The position numbers were made by a program, and so were the translations under genes. Shown one piece after another: positions 1 through 5,720 of a DNA stretch of 5,891 bases. Below the pieces are notes generated by a model. The model saw only the letters and a list, made by a program, of their open reading frames with translations, did no database searches and was not told where the DNA came from. Position 1 is the first letter of the stretch; each line of letters starts with the position of its first letter. The DNA comes from CAZTAR01 sp043813895 (lineage in GTDB: Bacteria; Planctomycetota; Phycisphaerae; UBA1845; UTPLA1), in the NCBI GenBank assembly GCA_043813895.1, contig JBDRKQ010000222.1:1-5891 (forward strand), written 5' to 3'.

Positions 1-396
1 ATCATCCGGCACGCCGTTCTCGTTGCAGTCGGGCTCACACTCATCGGGCCAACCATTCTCGTTGCAGTCGTCGCTCGTGCCTCGCGAGATGTCCCAGGCG
101 TCTGGCACGTCGTTGTCATTGCAGTCCGGCTCACACTCGTCAGGCACGCCGTTTGAGTTCACGTCTGCACTGGTCTCATCGGCGATGTCCTTGTCGTCGG
201 GAATGCCGTTCCCGTTGCAGTCGGGCTCGCATTCGTCAGGCACGCCGTTTGTGTTCAGGTCGTTGCTAACCAGCCCGTCACCGTCCGGATCGGTTGGATC
301 GAGATCGCACTCGTCCGGGATGAAGTTCTTGTTGCAGTCTTCGCTTGTGCCGTAGGCGATGTCGTTTGCATCCGGGACGCCGTTCTCATTGCAGTC
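1..396 (-). repeat. Tandem Asp/Cys-rich repeat region (32-residue, 96-bp period) inside the large surface protein
   Basis: The protein repeats the pattern DCNxNGxPDxxDIxxGTSxDCNxNGxPDECEP. Reading from the N-terminal side, unit 1 is 223-396 (58 codons), unit 2 is 127-222 and unit 3 is 31-126 (32 codons each). Unit 4 begins at 1-30 and is cut by the window edge. Unit 1 is longer because it contains a thrombospondin type-3-like insert with DPDGDGL. Unit 2 differs from unit 3: its second half has DVNSN where unit 3 has DCNEN, so it lacks one cysteine. Spaced Asp/Asn with Gly-x-Pro-Asp is typical of calcium-binding stalks in secreted proteins. Calcium binding is inferred from the pattern. Confidence 0.9.
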
Positions 397-2184
397 CGAG
401 AGGCCATCGCGCCAATCCCAGGATTCACCAAGCGGGGCGATGAGAAGGAAATGCACAAAGATCGGCACATCATCGCTATCAAGCACGTCGTTCTCATCCA
501 TGTCCGCTCGGCAGAAGTCCACGGCCGTAGAGCAGCCCGGACCGCTCGCCAGGAGCACGTCCACAAACGGCTGGATATCCAGACCGTTCAGTACGCAGTC
601 GTCGTTGACATCGCCCTTAAAACACGGCCGGCACAGACCAGGATTCTCGATACAGGGCTGACAGTAATCGACGGTCGTCTGATGGTGGTTGAGCGGCAGC
701 AACGTAAAGTACACGCCGTCGGAGTTGAGGCCTTCCGTCCACGTCGCCACTACTTGCTGATCCGGTCCATAGACAAGCGTATGTTGGCCGCTCTTTGCCA
801 AGCGGGCGAAGTTGTCCGCTCCCGGAACCTGGTTGACCGTGAACTCGCGTCCCAAGGGTGTACCGCCGGAATCGAAATACTGTGCGCGGACCTCCCATGT
901 CGCCGGGGCTACAACGATAGAAGCATTCCACGCGACGACGAAGCTTCCCTCGGCCGGGCGGCGCTCGGTCGGATCGAGGGGCAACAACAATGCCACGGTC
1001 GGGTTTGCCGCGCTTGGATCGATGATGGGGGCCGGGACGCTGACGTCGTTGTCCACAATGAACATCCCCGGCCGGCCCTCAAGCCATGTCGGGTTCGGAT
1101 CACGCAGTTCCAGCGTGCCCGGGTTCTGAGCATCATCAAACTTGAACCGCCGGGCGTAAACGTGGAAAGCACCCGCGCAGCCCGCAAGCCGCGGACCGAC
1201 CCAGGTCACCACGATGTCGTTGCCGACGAAACTCACCGCTGGGGAGACCTGATCGGAGTCAGATTCTGGGCTCGGATCTTCAAGAGATGAATCGTTAACC
1301 CACTGGCTTGGGTCGTTCACGTCCGGCCCGTCGAGGCTCGTAATCAACGTCCCATTCGGGTCGTAGACCTGAAGAGCAATATTGTAAGGGGAAAACTCCT
1401 CGGATGGCAGTTCATCACATGCGAAAGCAATTGCAAAGTATCCATCCGAAGGCCGCATAGCCATGCAAGGCTGCCACAGCGACCGACAATACAACGTGTT
1501 CGGCGGCGGATCGAAATCACATGATCTAATCGTGTCGGGGTCGTCCTCATCCGGTCCGTGAAACAAGCCCAACGGGCCATCCGAGTCAGGCTGAACATCC
1601 GACCACGTCACACTACTCGTCAGGCTCGACGCAATCCCCACGGAAGGCTCGCGCGGTCTTTGCACGTGTTCCTCGGCAGGTAACATCAGGCTTCCGGTCA
1701 GCGCCGACCCGAAGGCGAATTGAGCTGAGATAATCCGAAACAGGACGATCGGCCGGCAGTCCACGCAATCGGCAATACAGTCCACGCGGACGTCGCCCGC
1801 CAGCGACATGGCCACCGAGGCGTCGAAGTGCGCTTGGGGGCCATTCGTGGAGAAGTCGTTGTTGTAAGCACTGAGCACCACCTCGCCGCCCAGGGCGCCG
1901 GCGTCGGCCTCGTATTGCTGCACCAGGACGCGCTTGTTCAGCGGGGAAGCCGGATTTGGATTAATCTCTTCCCAGGACACCACGAAGTGGCCGCACTGGT
2001 CCATTCCGACCGAACTGGCCTCGCCTTTGGCCGACACCAACTGCTCGGTGACTTGCGTCGGGGCGTCCAGACAATCGGCGTGAGCCCTCGTCGATGCGAA
2101 CAGGCCCGAAGCGATGATGATCAAAGCGATTATCGGAACCGATGTATGCAGTACGCCCTCTCTGTGGTTCGAATAGGTGGTCAC
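1..2184 (-). CDS. Large secreted surface protein with dockerin-like pair and Asp-rich calcium-type repeats (3' end outside window)
   Basis: One frame stays open for 728 codons from 2184 to the window edge, so the C-terminus is missing. The start is GTG at 2184, chosen because AGGAGG lies 8 bases upstream and a signal peptide follows directly. Residues 1-36 are a Sec signal: hydrophobic core about 16-30, likely cleavage after A-H-A (34-36). Residues 37-500 look beta-rich, with loosely recurring units such as GHFVVSWEE (65-73), GNDIVVTW (321-328), SFVVAW (414-419) and AQYFDSGGTPLGREFTVN (434-451). This resembles large planctomycete surface proteins with propeller-like repeats. Two CxxC pairs follow (C508/C511, C518/C521). 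Residues 524-583 form a dockerin-like pair: GDVNDDCVLNGLDIQPFV, then DMDENDVLDSDDV. From residue 597 on there are aspartate-rich repeats. The protein is probably exported and binds calcium. No enzyme motif is visible. An 85-base gap separates it from the upstream PEP-CTERM gene, and I see no convincing promoter in the gap, so co-transcription is possible. Any C-terminal anchor lies outside the window. Confidence 0.93.
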   Translation of the reverse strand, partial: MTTYSNHREGVLHTSVPIIALIIIASGLFASTRAHADCLDAPTQVTEQLVSAKGEASSVGMDQCGHFVVSWEEINPNPASPLNKRVLVQQYEADAGALGGEVVLSAYNNDFSTNGPQAHFDASVAMSLAGDVRVDCIADCVDCRPIVLFRIISAQFAFGSALTGSLMLPAEEHVQRPREPSVGIASSLTSSVTWSDVQPDSDGPLGLFHGPDEDDPDTIRSCDFDPPPNTLYCRSLWQPCMAMRPSDGYFAIAFACDELPSEEFSPYNIALQVYDPNGTLITSLDGPDVNDPSQWVNDSSLEDPSPESDSDQVSPAVSFVGNDIVVTWVGPRLAGCAGAFHVYARRFKFDDAQNPGTLELRDPNPTWLEGRPGMFIVDNDVSVPAPIIDPSAANPTVALLLPLDPTERRPAEGSFVVAWNASIVVAPATWEVRAQYFDSGGTPLGREFTVNQVPGADNFARLAKSGQHTLVYGPDQQVVATWTEGLNSDGVYFTLLPLNHHQTTVDYCQPCIENPGLCRPCFKGDVNDDCVLNGLDIQPFVDVLLASGPGCSTAVDFCRADMDENDVLDSDDVPIFVHFLLIAPLGESWDWRDGLSDCNENGVPDANDIAYGTSEDCNKNFIPDECDLDPTDPDGDGLVSNDLNTNGVPDECEPDCNGNGIPDDKDIADETSADVNSNGVPDECEPDCNDNDVPDAWDISRGTSDDCNENGWPDECEPDCNENGVPDD

Positions 2185-2192
2185 TTGCTTGC

Positions 2193-2198
2193 CCTCCT
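2193..2198 (-). promoter_or_regulatory. Shine-Dalgarno AGGAGG deciding the GTG start at 2184
   Basis: On the minus strand AGGAGG stands 8 bases before GTG at 2184. The coding frame that follows encodes a complete signal peptide, so this site supports GTG rather than a later start. Confidence 0.85.
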
Positions 2199-2269
2199 CA
2201 ATTGCTGGAAGTGGAAACGATCTTACAATACCCCGAATGGGACGGACTCCCGCACTCTGCGTCGATTTG

Positions 2270-3019
2270 TCAATTCACCCCCCGGCGTCTCCCTCCTCCC
2301 CGCTGTGCCCAGATGAGGATTGCCCCCATGAGCATTAGGGTAGCGGTCGCCGGCTCAGGCACGGTGGAAAGCTGAAATGCCATGCTGCCAGATGGGCTAA
2401 CTCGCCAGTCGGGCACATTGCCATTGACAAAGGCGTGACCAGCGAGGACCCCGAAACCGTTTTCCCATCTAAACGCTGTATCGACATCACCGATCTGCAC
2501 GATTTCGAGCCAGTAGGGAACACCCGCTTCCAGACTGAGAGGAGATGTAAGATCGACCTCGTAGATGTACTCGTTCGGTATCCCGCCCACCAGGATGATC
2601 TCACCCGTCGCCGTCCGCGATGGGTTGAAGAAGCTTTCCTCGTAGAGGATGTTGTTGTCATCGGGTAGGCCGTCGCCGACCCGGGCACCGTAGAATCGGA
2701 TCCGCATGGTTTCGACCGATGGTGGTGGCGTTGCGGGAGTACCAGAGCCTCCGTAGAATCCCCACCATGCAATACGCCGAATGCTCGCGGGCTCGCTTAG
2801 TAGGATATTGTCCGCAACTTGTTGCCAAACACGAAGCCCCAAGACGTTGATGAAATCGGTGTCTGCGCCTGGACCGCCGAGTCGGGTGGGTTCTTGATCC
2901 ACGACGATGTCGCCGTTGCGGTAGAGGTCCTCGAGCGAGTGTGGCGCGGCGCGCGCAGAGGCCGCCCATGCCGATACGACGGTCGCCGCGAAGATGAGCT
3001 GTAAACTGAGCTTGTTCAC
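2270..3019 (-). CDS. PEP-CTERM sorting domain protein, downstream copy of a tandem pair
   Basis: This 249-residue secreted protein starts with GTG at 3019, 7 bases after GGGAGG. Its signal peptide is residues 1-24 with an A-R-A cleavage site (22-24). The C-terminus is a PEP-CTERM signal: VPEP at 220-223, a hydrophobic segment about 224-238, then an arginine-rich tail (240-246). In known systems such proteins are processed by an exosortase and exported with exopolysaccharide or placed at the surface. No exosortase is in the window. The body looks beta-rich and is homologous to the protein at 3361-4086. Shared blocks include EDLYRNGDIVVD (30-41), TMRIRFYGAR (104-113), GDGLPDD (115-121), YEESF.NPSR.ATG (126-139) and PYWLEI.QIGD (168-178). 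It has its own promoter at 3056-3084. Compared with its paralog it has a proline-rich insertion (GTPATPPP, 93-100). The function of the core domain is not recognised. Confidence 0.93.
   Translation of the reverse strand: MNKLSLQLIFAATVVSAWAASARAAPHSLEDLYRNGDIVVDQEPTRLGGPGADTDFINVLGLRVWQQVADNILLSEPASIRRIAWWGFYGGSGTPATPPPSVETMRIRFYGARVGDGLPDDNNILYEESFFNPSRTATGEIILVGGIPNEYIYEVDLTSPLSLEAGVPYWLEIVQIGDVDTAFRWENGFGVLAGHAFVNGNVPDWRVSPSGSMAFQLSTVPEPATATLMLMGAILIWAQRGGGRRRGVN
2901..2929. repeat. 29-bp exact repeat, copy 1 (codes for DLYRNGDIVVD)
   Basis: This stretch is identical base for base to 3962-3990 in the paralogous gene, while the surrounding coding sequence has many silent and replacement differences. 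It encodes the conserved block DLYRNGDIVVD near the mature N-terminus. Confidence 0.9.
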
Positions 3020-3055
3020 GCGCCCCCCTCCCAGAGCACATCCCCAGCATGTATT

Positions 3056-3084
3056 ATCATACCCTACCTTCCGGCAGAATTCAA
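3056..3084 (-). promoter_or_regulatory. Sigma-70-like promoter of the PEP-CTERM gene at 3019
   Basis: On the minus strand TTGAAT (3079-3084) is followed after 17 bases by TATGAT (3056-3061). An overlapping GATAAT gives a 20-base spacing. A start of transcription near 3049 would leave a leader of about 30 bases before GTG at 3019. The arrangement matches that upstream of the paralog, where TTGACT is followed after 20 bases by TATAAT. Confidence 0.6.
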
Positions 3085-3097
3085 GCCCCGCATAGCA

Positions 3098-3253
3098 TCA
3101 ATTCGCTCGGGCGATCATGCCTTCGACAGGATCATCGGGCCAATCGGCAAGGGCCTGGGCAGGACAGACCGAGAGCAAAATCGCGAGTCCAATCGTGAGG
3201 GAGGCGAGGTGTGCGCGTACAATCAACGTGCAAGATGTGGGTCTCCCGTTCAT
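3098..3253 (-). CDS. 51-residue secreted micro-protein or truncated remnant of a secreted-protein gene
   Basis: This small gene starts with ATG at 3253, 8 bases after a perfect GAGGAG, and ends with TGA at 3098-3100. It encodes 51 residues. Residues 1-36 read as a Sec signal peptide: arginines at 4 and 13, hydrophobic core LASLTIGLAILLSV (16-29), then CPAQALA before the likely cleavage site. The predicted mature part is only DWPDDPVEGMIARAN. An N-terminus beginning WPDDP after the signal recalls the start of larger planctomycete secreted proteins, so this may be the front end of a longer gene cut short. The -35 element of the next gene lies 13 bases past the stop, leaving no room for the rest. 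It sits between the two PEP-CTERM paralogs but is not similar to them. A weak promoter is possible: TTGACC at 3333-3338 and a TTTATA-like element near 3308-3313, at a poor spacing. Translation looks likely from the ribosome-binding site; the function is unknown. Confidence 0.6.
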   Translation of the reverse strand: MNGRPTSCTLIVRAHLASLTIGLAILLSVCPAQALADWPDDPVEGMIARAN

Positions 3254-3261
3254 CTTGTTAT

Positions 3262-3267
3262 CTCCTC
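3262..3267 (-). promoter_or_regulatory. Strong Shine-Dalgarno GAGGAG of the 51-codon gene
   Basis: On the minus strand GAGGAG is followed after 8 bases by ATG at 3253. This is among the clearest ribosome-binding sites in the window and is the main reason to treat 3098-3253 as expressed or recently expressed. Confidence 0.8.
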
Positions 3268-3360
3268 GAATCGGTTGTCTTCTGTGTCTTGCGAAACACT
3301 AACAAGCTATAAAGCCGATCATGGCGACACTTGGTCAAGTTCTTACGAGATTCTCCCCAT

Positions 3361-4086
3361 TCAGCCCTTCTTTCTGCCTCGTCGCTTCCCCACCAAGATC
3401 ATGCCAAGAGAAACCAGCCCGAGCGCTGACGGCTCGGGCACAGTCAGGAGTTGGAAAGCGGTGTCTGCCATGATGGAAGACGTTGCCCGCCAATCCACCG
3501 TCGCCGGATTGATGAATGCTTGCCCATTCAGATCAGCAAGGCTGAACTCCCAGCCGAACATCGTTTCAGGGTCCCCGATCTGGGCGATCTCTAGCCAGTA
3601 CGGCGTGTCGGCCTCAAGGGTGGCCGGTGTCGACAGGTTAACCTCATAGAGATACTCGTCCGGATACACGCCGACCCAGACGGTCTGGCCGGTCGCTATT
3701 CGCGATGGATTCAGAAAGGACTCCTCGTACACGATGTTGTCATCGTCCGGCAGGCCGTCGCCATCACGGGCCCCATAAAACCGAATCCGCATCGTCTCCG
3801 TTGCGGGCGGGTTATCCATGACGTAATAACCCAACCAGTTGATATGGCAGATCGTCGCCGACTCCATGAGCAGAATGTCATCTGCTATGCGCTGCCATGT
3901 GTAGCCGCCGACATAGGCTGTGTCTGACGCGCCGCCTCCATAGGGATAAGGCTGATGGTCGACGACGATGTCGCCGTTGCGGTAGAGGTCTTCTATCGTG
4001 TGCGGCGCACCGCGCGCGGACGATGACCACGCCGACGCGATCAGCACAACTGAACAAGCCATGATCAAGCGACGCAGCGGCCTCAT
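3361..4086 (-). CDS. PEP-CTERM sorting domain protein, upstream copy of a tandem pair
   Basis: This 241-residue secreted protein starts at ATG 4086, preceded 5 bases upstream by a modest AGGGGG site. The signal peptide is residues 1-26: arginines at 2, 5 and 6, hydrophobic core 8-20, cleavage near A-R-G (24-26). The C-terminus is a PEP-CTERM signal: VPEP at 216-219, hydrophobic segment 220-233, then KRRGRKK (234-240). It aligns along its whole length with the protein at 2270-3019. Shared blocks are IEDLYRNGDIVVD (31-43), WQRIADDILL (64-73), ETMRIRFYGAR (97-107), GDGLPDD (109-115), YEESFLNPSR (120-129) and PYWLEIAQIGD (162-172). The core looks beta-rich, with no recognised active site. DGDGLPDDD resembles a calcium loop, but its paralog has GDGLPDDN without the leading Asp, so I do not rely on it. 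It has its own promoter at 4162-4193. Export through an exosortase system elsewhere in the genome is inferred from the sorting signal. Confidence 0.94.
   Translation of the reverse strand: MRPLRRLIMACSVVLIASAWSSSARGAPHTIEDLYRNGDIVVDHQPYPYGGGASDTAYVGGYTWQRIADDILLMESATICHINWLGYYVMDNPPATETMRIRFYGARDGDGLPDDDNIVYEESFLNPSRIATGQTVWVGVYPDEYLYEVNLSTPATLEADTPYWLEIAQIGDPETMFGWEFSLADLNGQAFINPATVDWRATSSIMADTAFQLLTVPEPSALGLVSLGMILVGKRRGRKKG
3962..3990. repeat. 29-bp exact repeat, copy 2 (codes for DLYRNGDIVVD)
   Basis: Identical to 2901-2929 in the downstream paralog. See that entry. Confidence 0.9.
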
Positions 4087-4161
4087 CGCATCCCCCTGCT
4101 GCTTCTTCCCAGCGGCCTACCGAGGCGATCGATGCCATCAAGCCGCTATCGGACGCTATCT

Positions 4162-4193
4162 ATTATACTACCCCCCCCGTCTGAAAAAGTCAA
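4162..4193 (-). promoter_or_regulatory. Promoter of the PEP-CTERM gene at 4086, with an 8-G tract in the spacer
   Basis: On the minus strand TTGACT (4188-4193) is followed after 20 bases by a perfect TATAAT (4162-4167). An overlapping TAGTAT (4165-4170) gives a 17-base spacing. The spacer contains eight consecutive G (C on the plus strand, 4171-4178). Transcription would start near 4155, leaving a leader of about 70 bases. A homopolymeric G tract between -35 and -10 can change length by slippage and alter promoter strength. The same layout lies upstream of the paralog at 3019. Confidence 0.6.
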
Positions 4194-4195
4194 GG

Positions 4196-4208
4196 CTCTT
4201 CTGAAGAG
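4196..4208. promoter_or_regulatory. 13-base dyad just upstream of the -35, possible operator
   Basis: CTCTTC-T-GAAGAG is a perfect 6+1+6 inverted repeat ending 2 bases from the -35 hexamer of the promoter at 4162-4193. The centre is too short for an RNA hairpin, so a DNA-binding dimer site is the more likely reading. A dyad of this length can also occur by chance. Confidence 0.35.
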
Positions 4209-4337
4209 TAGAAGCACGCCGGCAGGCGACGACCGGCCCAATGGCCCCCGCAGTGTCACGGGATTATCGTGAACAGACCCTAGCCGTTCGAGAAGGACTG
4301 TGGAGCTGTTAAAAAAGTCACCTTGTCGGCCGAATAA

Positions 4338-4406
4338 TCAGTGATGTCCCCTTTTCTTCCCTTTTCTTCCCGGAATCGGCTTGTGACAGTTGGGGCACTC
4401 AGGCAT
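4338..4406 (-). CDS. 22-residue CPxC micro-ORF, possibly a frameshifted remnant
   Basis: The frame ATG 4406 to TGA 4338 reads MPECPNCHKPIP and then a basic tail, GRKGKKRGHH. CPNC is half of a zinc-ribbon motif and no second pair follows, so it cannot form a normal zinc ribbon alone. The basic tail comes from a perfect 10-bp tandem duplication at 4351-4370. With one copy removed, the frame would run on as GDITDYSADKVTFL to a TAG near 4280, giving about 38 residues. There is no strong Shine-Dalgarno; AAGGGA lies about 9 bases upstream. It begins 28 bases after the membrane-protein stop at 4435. It is either a decayed fragment or noise. Confidence 0.2.
   Translation of the reverse strand: MPECPNCHKPIPGRKGKKRGHH
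4351..4370. repeat. Perfect 10-bp tandem duplication
   Basis: CTTTTCTTCC is present twice with no gap (4351-4360 and 4361-4370). The unit is not a multiple of three, so gain or loss of a copy shifts any reading frame through it. The neighbourhood (GTCCCC before it, an AAAAAAGTCACC stretch near 4312-4323) has the look of intergenic repeat debris. Confidence 0.85.
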
Positions 4407-4434
4407 CCAGACGGTCCCTTGTTTGGCGTCGCCG

Positions 4435-5523
4435 TTACTGAAAGTCGGTCAATTGTACCGGCTTCGGTGGTGGCAGGGGGCTCAGCCAGGCCCGCAAGGC
4501 GGCTTCTAGGTCGTGTTTCGTGCAGAGGGTGCGCTCGCACGCGCTGGCATCCCCGACGATCAAGAACCACGCTCGGGTGCGCATCCGGTATGCGAGGAGG
4601 ACCGACGCTCGGCGGTCGAAGACATGGACCGTCCAGCGGCGCTTCAGCCATGCGCTCTTGCGGAAGATGATCCCGCCCGGGACGGCCAGCCACTGCTTCT
4701 CCGCGAGACCCAGCCCGCCAACCGGTATAAGCAGAATAAACACCAATCCGGCTGACCAACCTACGAGGGGGAGCGTGACGCTCCTTCGCAGGATCGCGTC
4801 GAAGACAGCCATTGCCCAATTGAAGAGATAGACCGCGACGATCAACCAGCCGCCCTTCAGGATGATGTTGCGCCGGATGCCGCGGGGTGCCATGGTGGAC
4901 TGCTTGTCTGGAAGTGCGTCTGGCGTGGGGGGCGGGCCGATCTGATCGCCCGCGGCCGCAAGCTCGTCGAACCGTTGCGGTTCGAAGTGCACCAGGATCG
5001 GGTCGATCTTTGTCAGTTGCGCCGGCGGGGCGATTCGGATCGTCGTTCCGTCCGGCTGTTCGGCCGCCAATAACCTGACTGCGTCCGCGAACCAGGTGTA
5101 CGGGTTCAGGACACACAGAGACTCTACAAGTCGCTTGACGCGCTCGGCGCTCGGCAACTCCGGGCTTTCGAGCAGCCATTGTCGAAGCTCGCGTTTTCGA
5201 CGCCCAACCGCGACGCGGCGCATGAACATTGCGACAACAGCAGCCAGAACTGCGCCCGTTCCGAGTGGGATCAGTCGCTCTGGCCCGGTCCCGAAGGACC
5301 TCTTTCCAAGGATGACCAGGATAATCGCGAGAATGACACCGCCGAGTATGAGGAAGACCAGTGTTGCAATGTCGACCAGACTGCCTTGGTGAGCGATATC
5401 CGCCAACGTTCCTTGGTTGCGGGGTTCAGCCCTCGGCGCCTGGCCGTTATCCAATTGGGGCGGGTGTTGTGTTGAGGAAGGCGGACTTATCGGTGGACCG
5501 TTGTTGCCTTGTGTGTCAGGCAT
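4435..5523 (-). CDS. Hypothetical four-helix membrane protein with a C-terminal cytosolic-type domain
   Basis: This predicted 362-residue membrane protein is of unknown function. The frame is open back to ATG 5670, but I choose ATG 5523. It has AGGAGG 11 bases upstream, and the extra 49 residues (Arg/Pro-rich, no domain) look non-coding. Residues 1-45 are rich in Pro, Gln and Asn and probably disordered. Four hydrophobic segments follow at about 50-72, 84-102, 225-245 and 252-272. The middle loop (103-224) contains a charged stretch, GRRKRELRQWLLES (107-120), and a soluble part with WFADAVRLL (144-152). Residues 275-352 have alternating strands (QWLAVPGGIIF, WTVHVF, WFLIVG) and a final helix ending in LSPLPPP. 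This recalls small PH-like domains on bacterial membrane proteins, but I cannot confirm it. It lies 197 bases downstream of the metG stop. No catalytic motif is seen. Confidence 0.85.
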   Translation of the reverse strand: MPDTQGNNGPPISPPSSTQHPPQLDNGQAPRAEPRNQGTLADIAHQGSLVDIATLVFLILGGVILAIILVILGKRSFGTGPERLIPLGTGAVLAAVVAMFMRRVAVGRRKRELRQWLLESPELPSAERVKRLVESLCVLNPYTWFADAVRLLAAEQPDGTTIRIAPPAQLTKIDPILVHFEPQRFDELAAAGDQIGPPPTPDALPDKQSTMAPRGIRRNIILKGGWLIVAVYLFNWAMAVFDAILRRSVTLPLVGWSAGLVFILLIPVGGLGLAEKQWLAVPGGIIFRKSAWLKRRWTVHVFDRRASVLLAYRMRTRAWFLIVGDASACERTLCTKHDLEAALRAWLSPLPPPKPVQLTDFQ

Positions 5524-5534
5524 GTTGGGGCCAG

Positions 5535-5540
5535 CCTCCT
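5535..5540 (-). promoter_or_regulatory. Shine-Dalgarno AGGAGG deciding the start at 5523
   Basis: AAGAGGAGG on the minus strand precedes ATG 5523 by 11 bases, a little longer than ideal. No comparable site precedes ATG 5670, so this site supports the shorter membrane protein. Confidence 0.65.
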
Positions 5541-5720
5541 CTTTGGACGAGATTCTCCGCTTGCAGCGCGGCTCCATTGGCCGCGGCAGTAGTGTGCCAT
5601 GTTCGCCGGTCAATAACAACGGCCCGCGACTTTGCCGCTTTCGGCGAGTGTGAGGATCGGGCGAGTACACGATCGCAAACGGCGGCTGATGGGGCTGAAG
5701 CCGGCGGGCGTGTCATGTCG

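Noticed and set aside
1..396. CRISPR-like regular repeats at the left edge
   Set aside because: The 96-bp period is in frame, has no unique spacers and encodes an aspartate-rich protein repeat.
451..1290. Long plus-strand open frame of 279 codons
   Set aside because: It lies entirely antisense to the large secreted protein, whose own frame has a signal peptide, a dockerin-like pair and repeats. The plus-strand reading shows no domain and no convincing ribosome-binding site, so it is a codon shadow.
2268..2273. Perfect TTGACA on the minus strand in front of the large secreted-protein gene
   Set aside because: No -10-like hexamer lies at 16-18 bases. The hexamer overlaps the stop codon of the preceding gene, so it is probably coincidental.
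3094..3120. Hairpin around the stop of the 51-codon gene (TCGC-CCGA-GCGA)
   Set aside because: The stem has four pairs plus bulged outer pairs and no T tract follows, so there is no good case for a terminator.
4310..4345. Possible rho-independent terminator ending in a T6 run (minus strand)
   Set aside because: The only strong pairing is the short palindrome TCGGCCGA, which is not next to the T run. The outer TCAC/GTGA arms give just four pairs.
4280..5179. Minus-strand open frame of 299 codons overlapping the membrane protein
   Set aside because: It is out of frame with the membrane protein, which has clear hydrophobic helices. This reading is an Arg/Pro-rich composition typical of a shadow frame.
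5524..5670. N-terminal extension of the membrane protein to ATG 5670
   Set aside because: The extra 49 residues are Arg/Pro-rich without a domain, and no Shine-Dalgarno precedes ATG 5670. AGGAGG stands before ATG 5523.
5524..5720. Gap between metG and the membrane protein searched for a promoter or small gene
   Set aside because: A TTGACC lies in the gap, but the hexamer 16 bases on (TACTGC) is a poor -10. No small frame has a ribosome-binding site.
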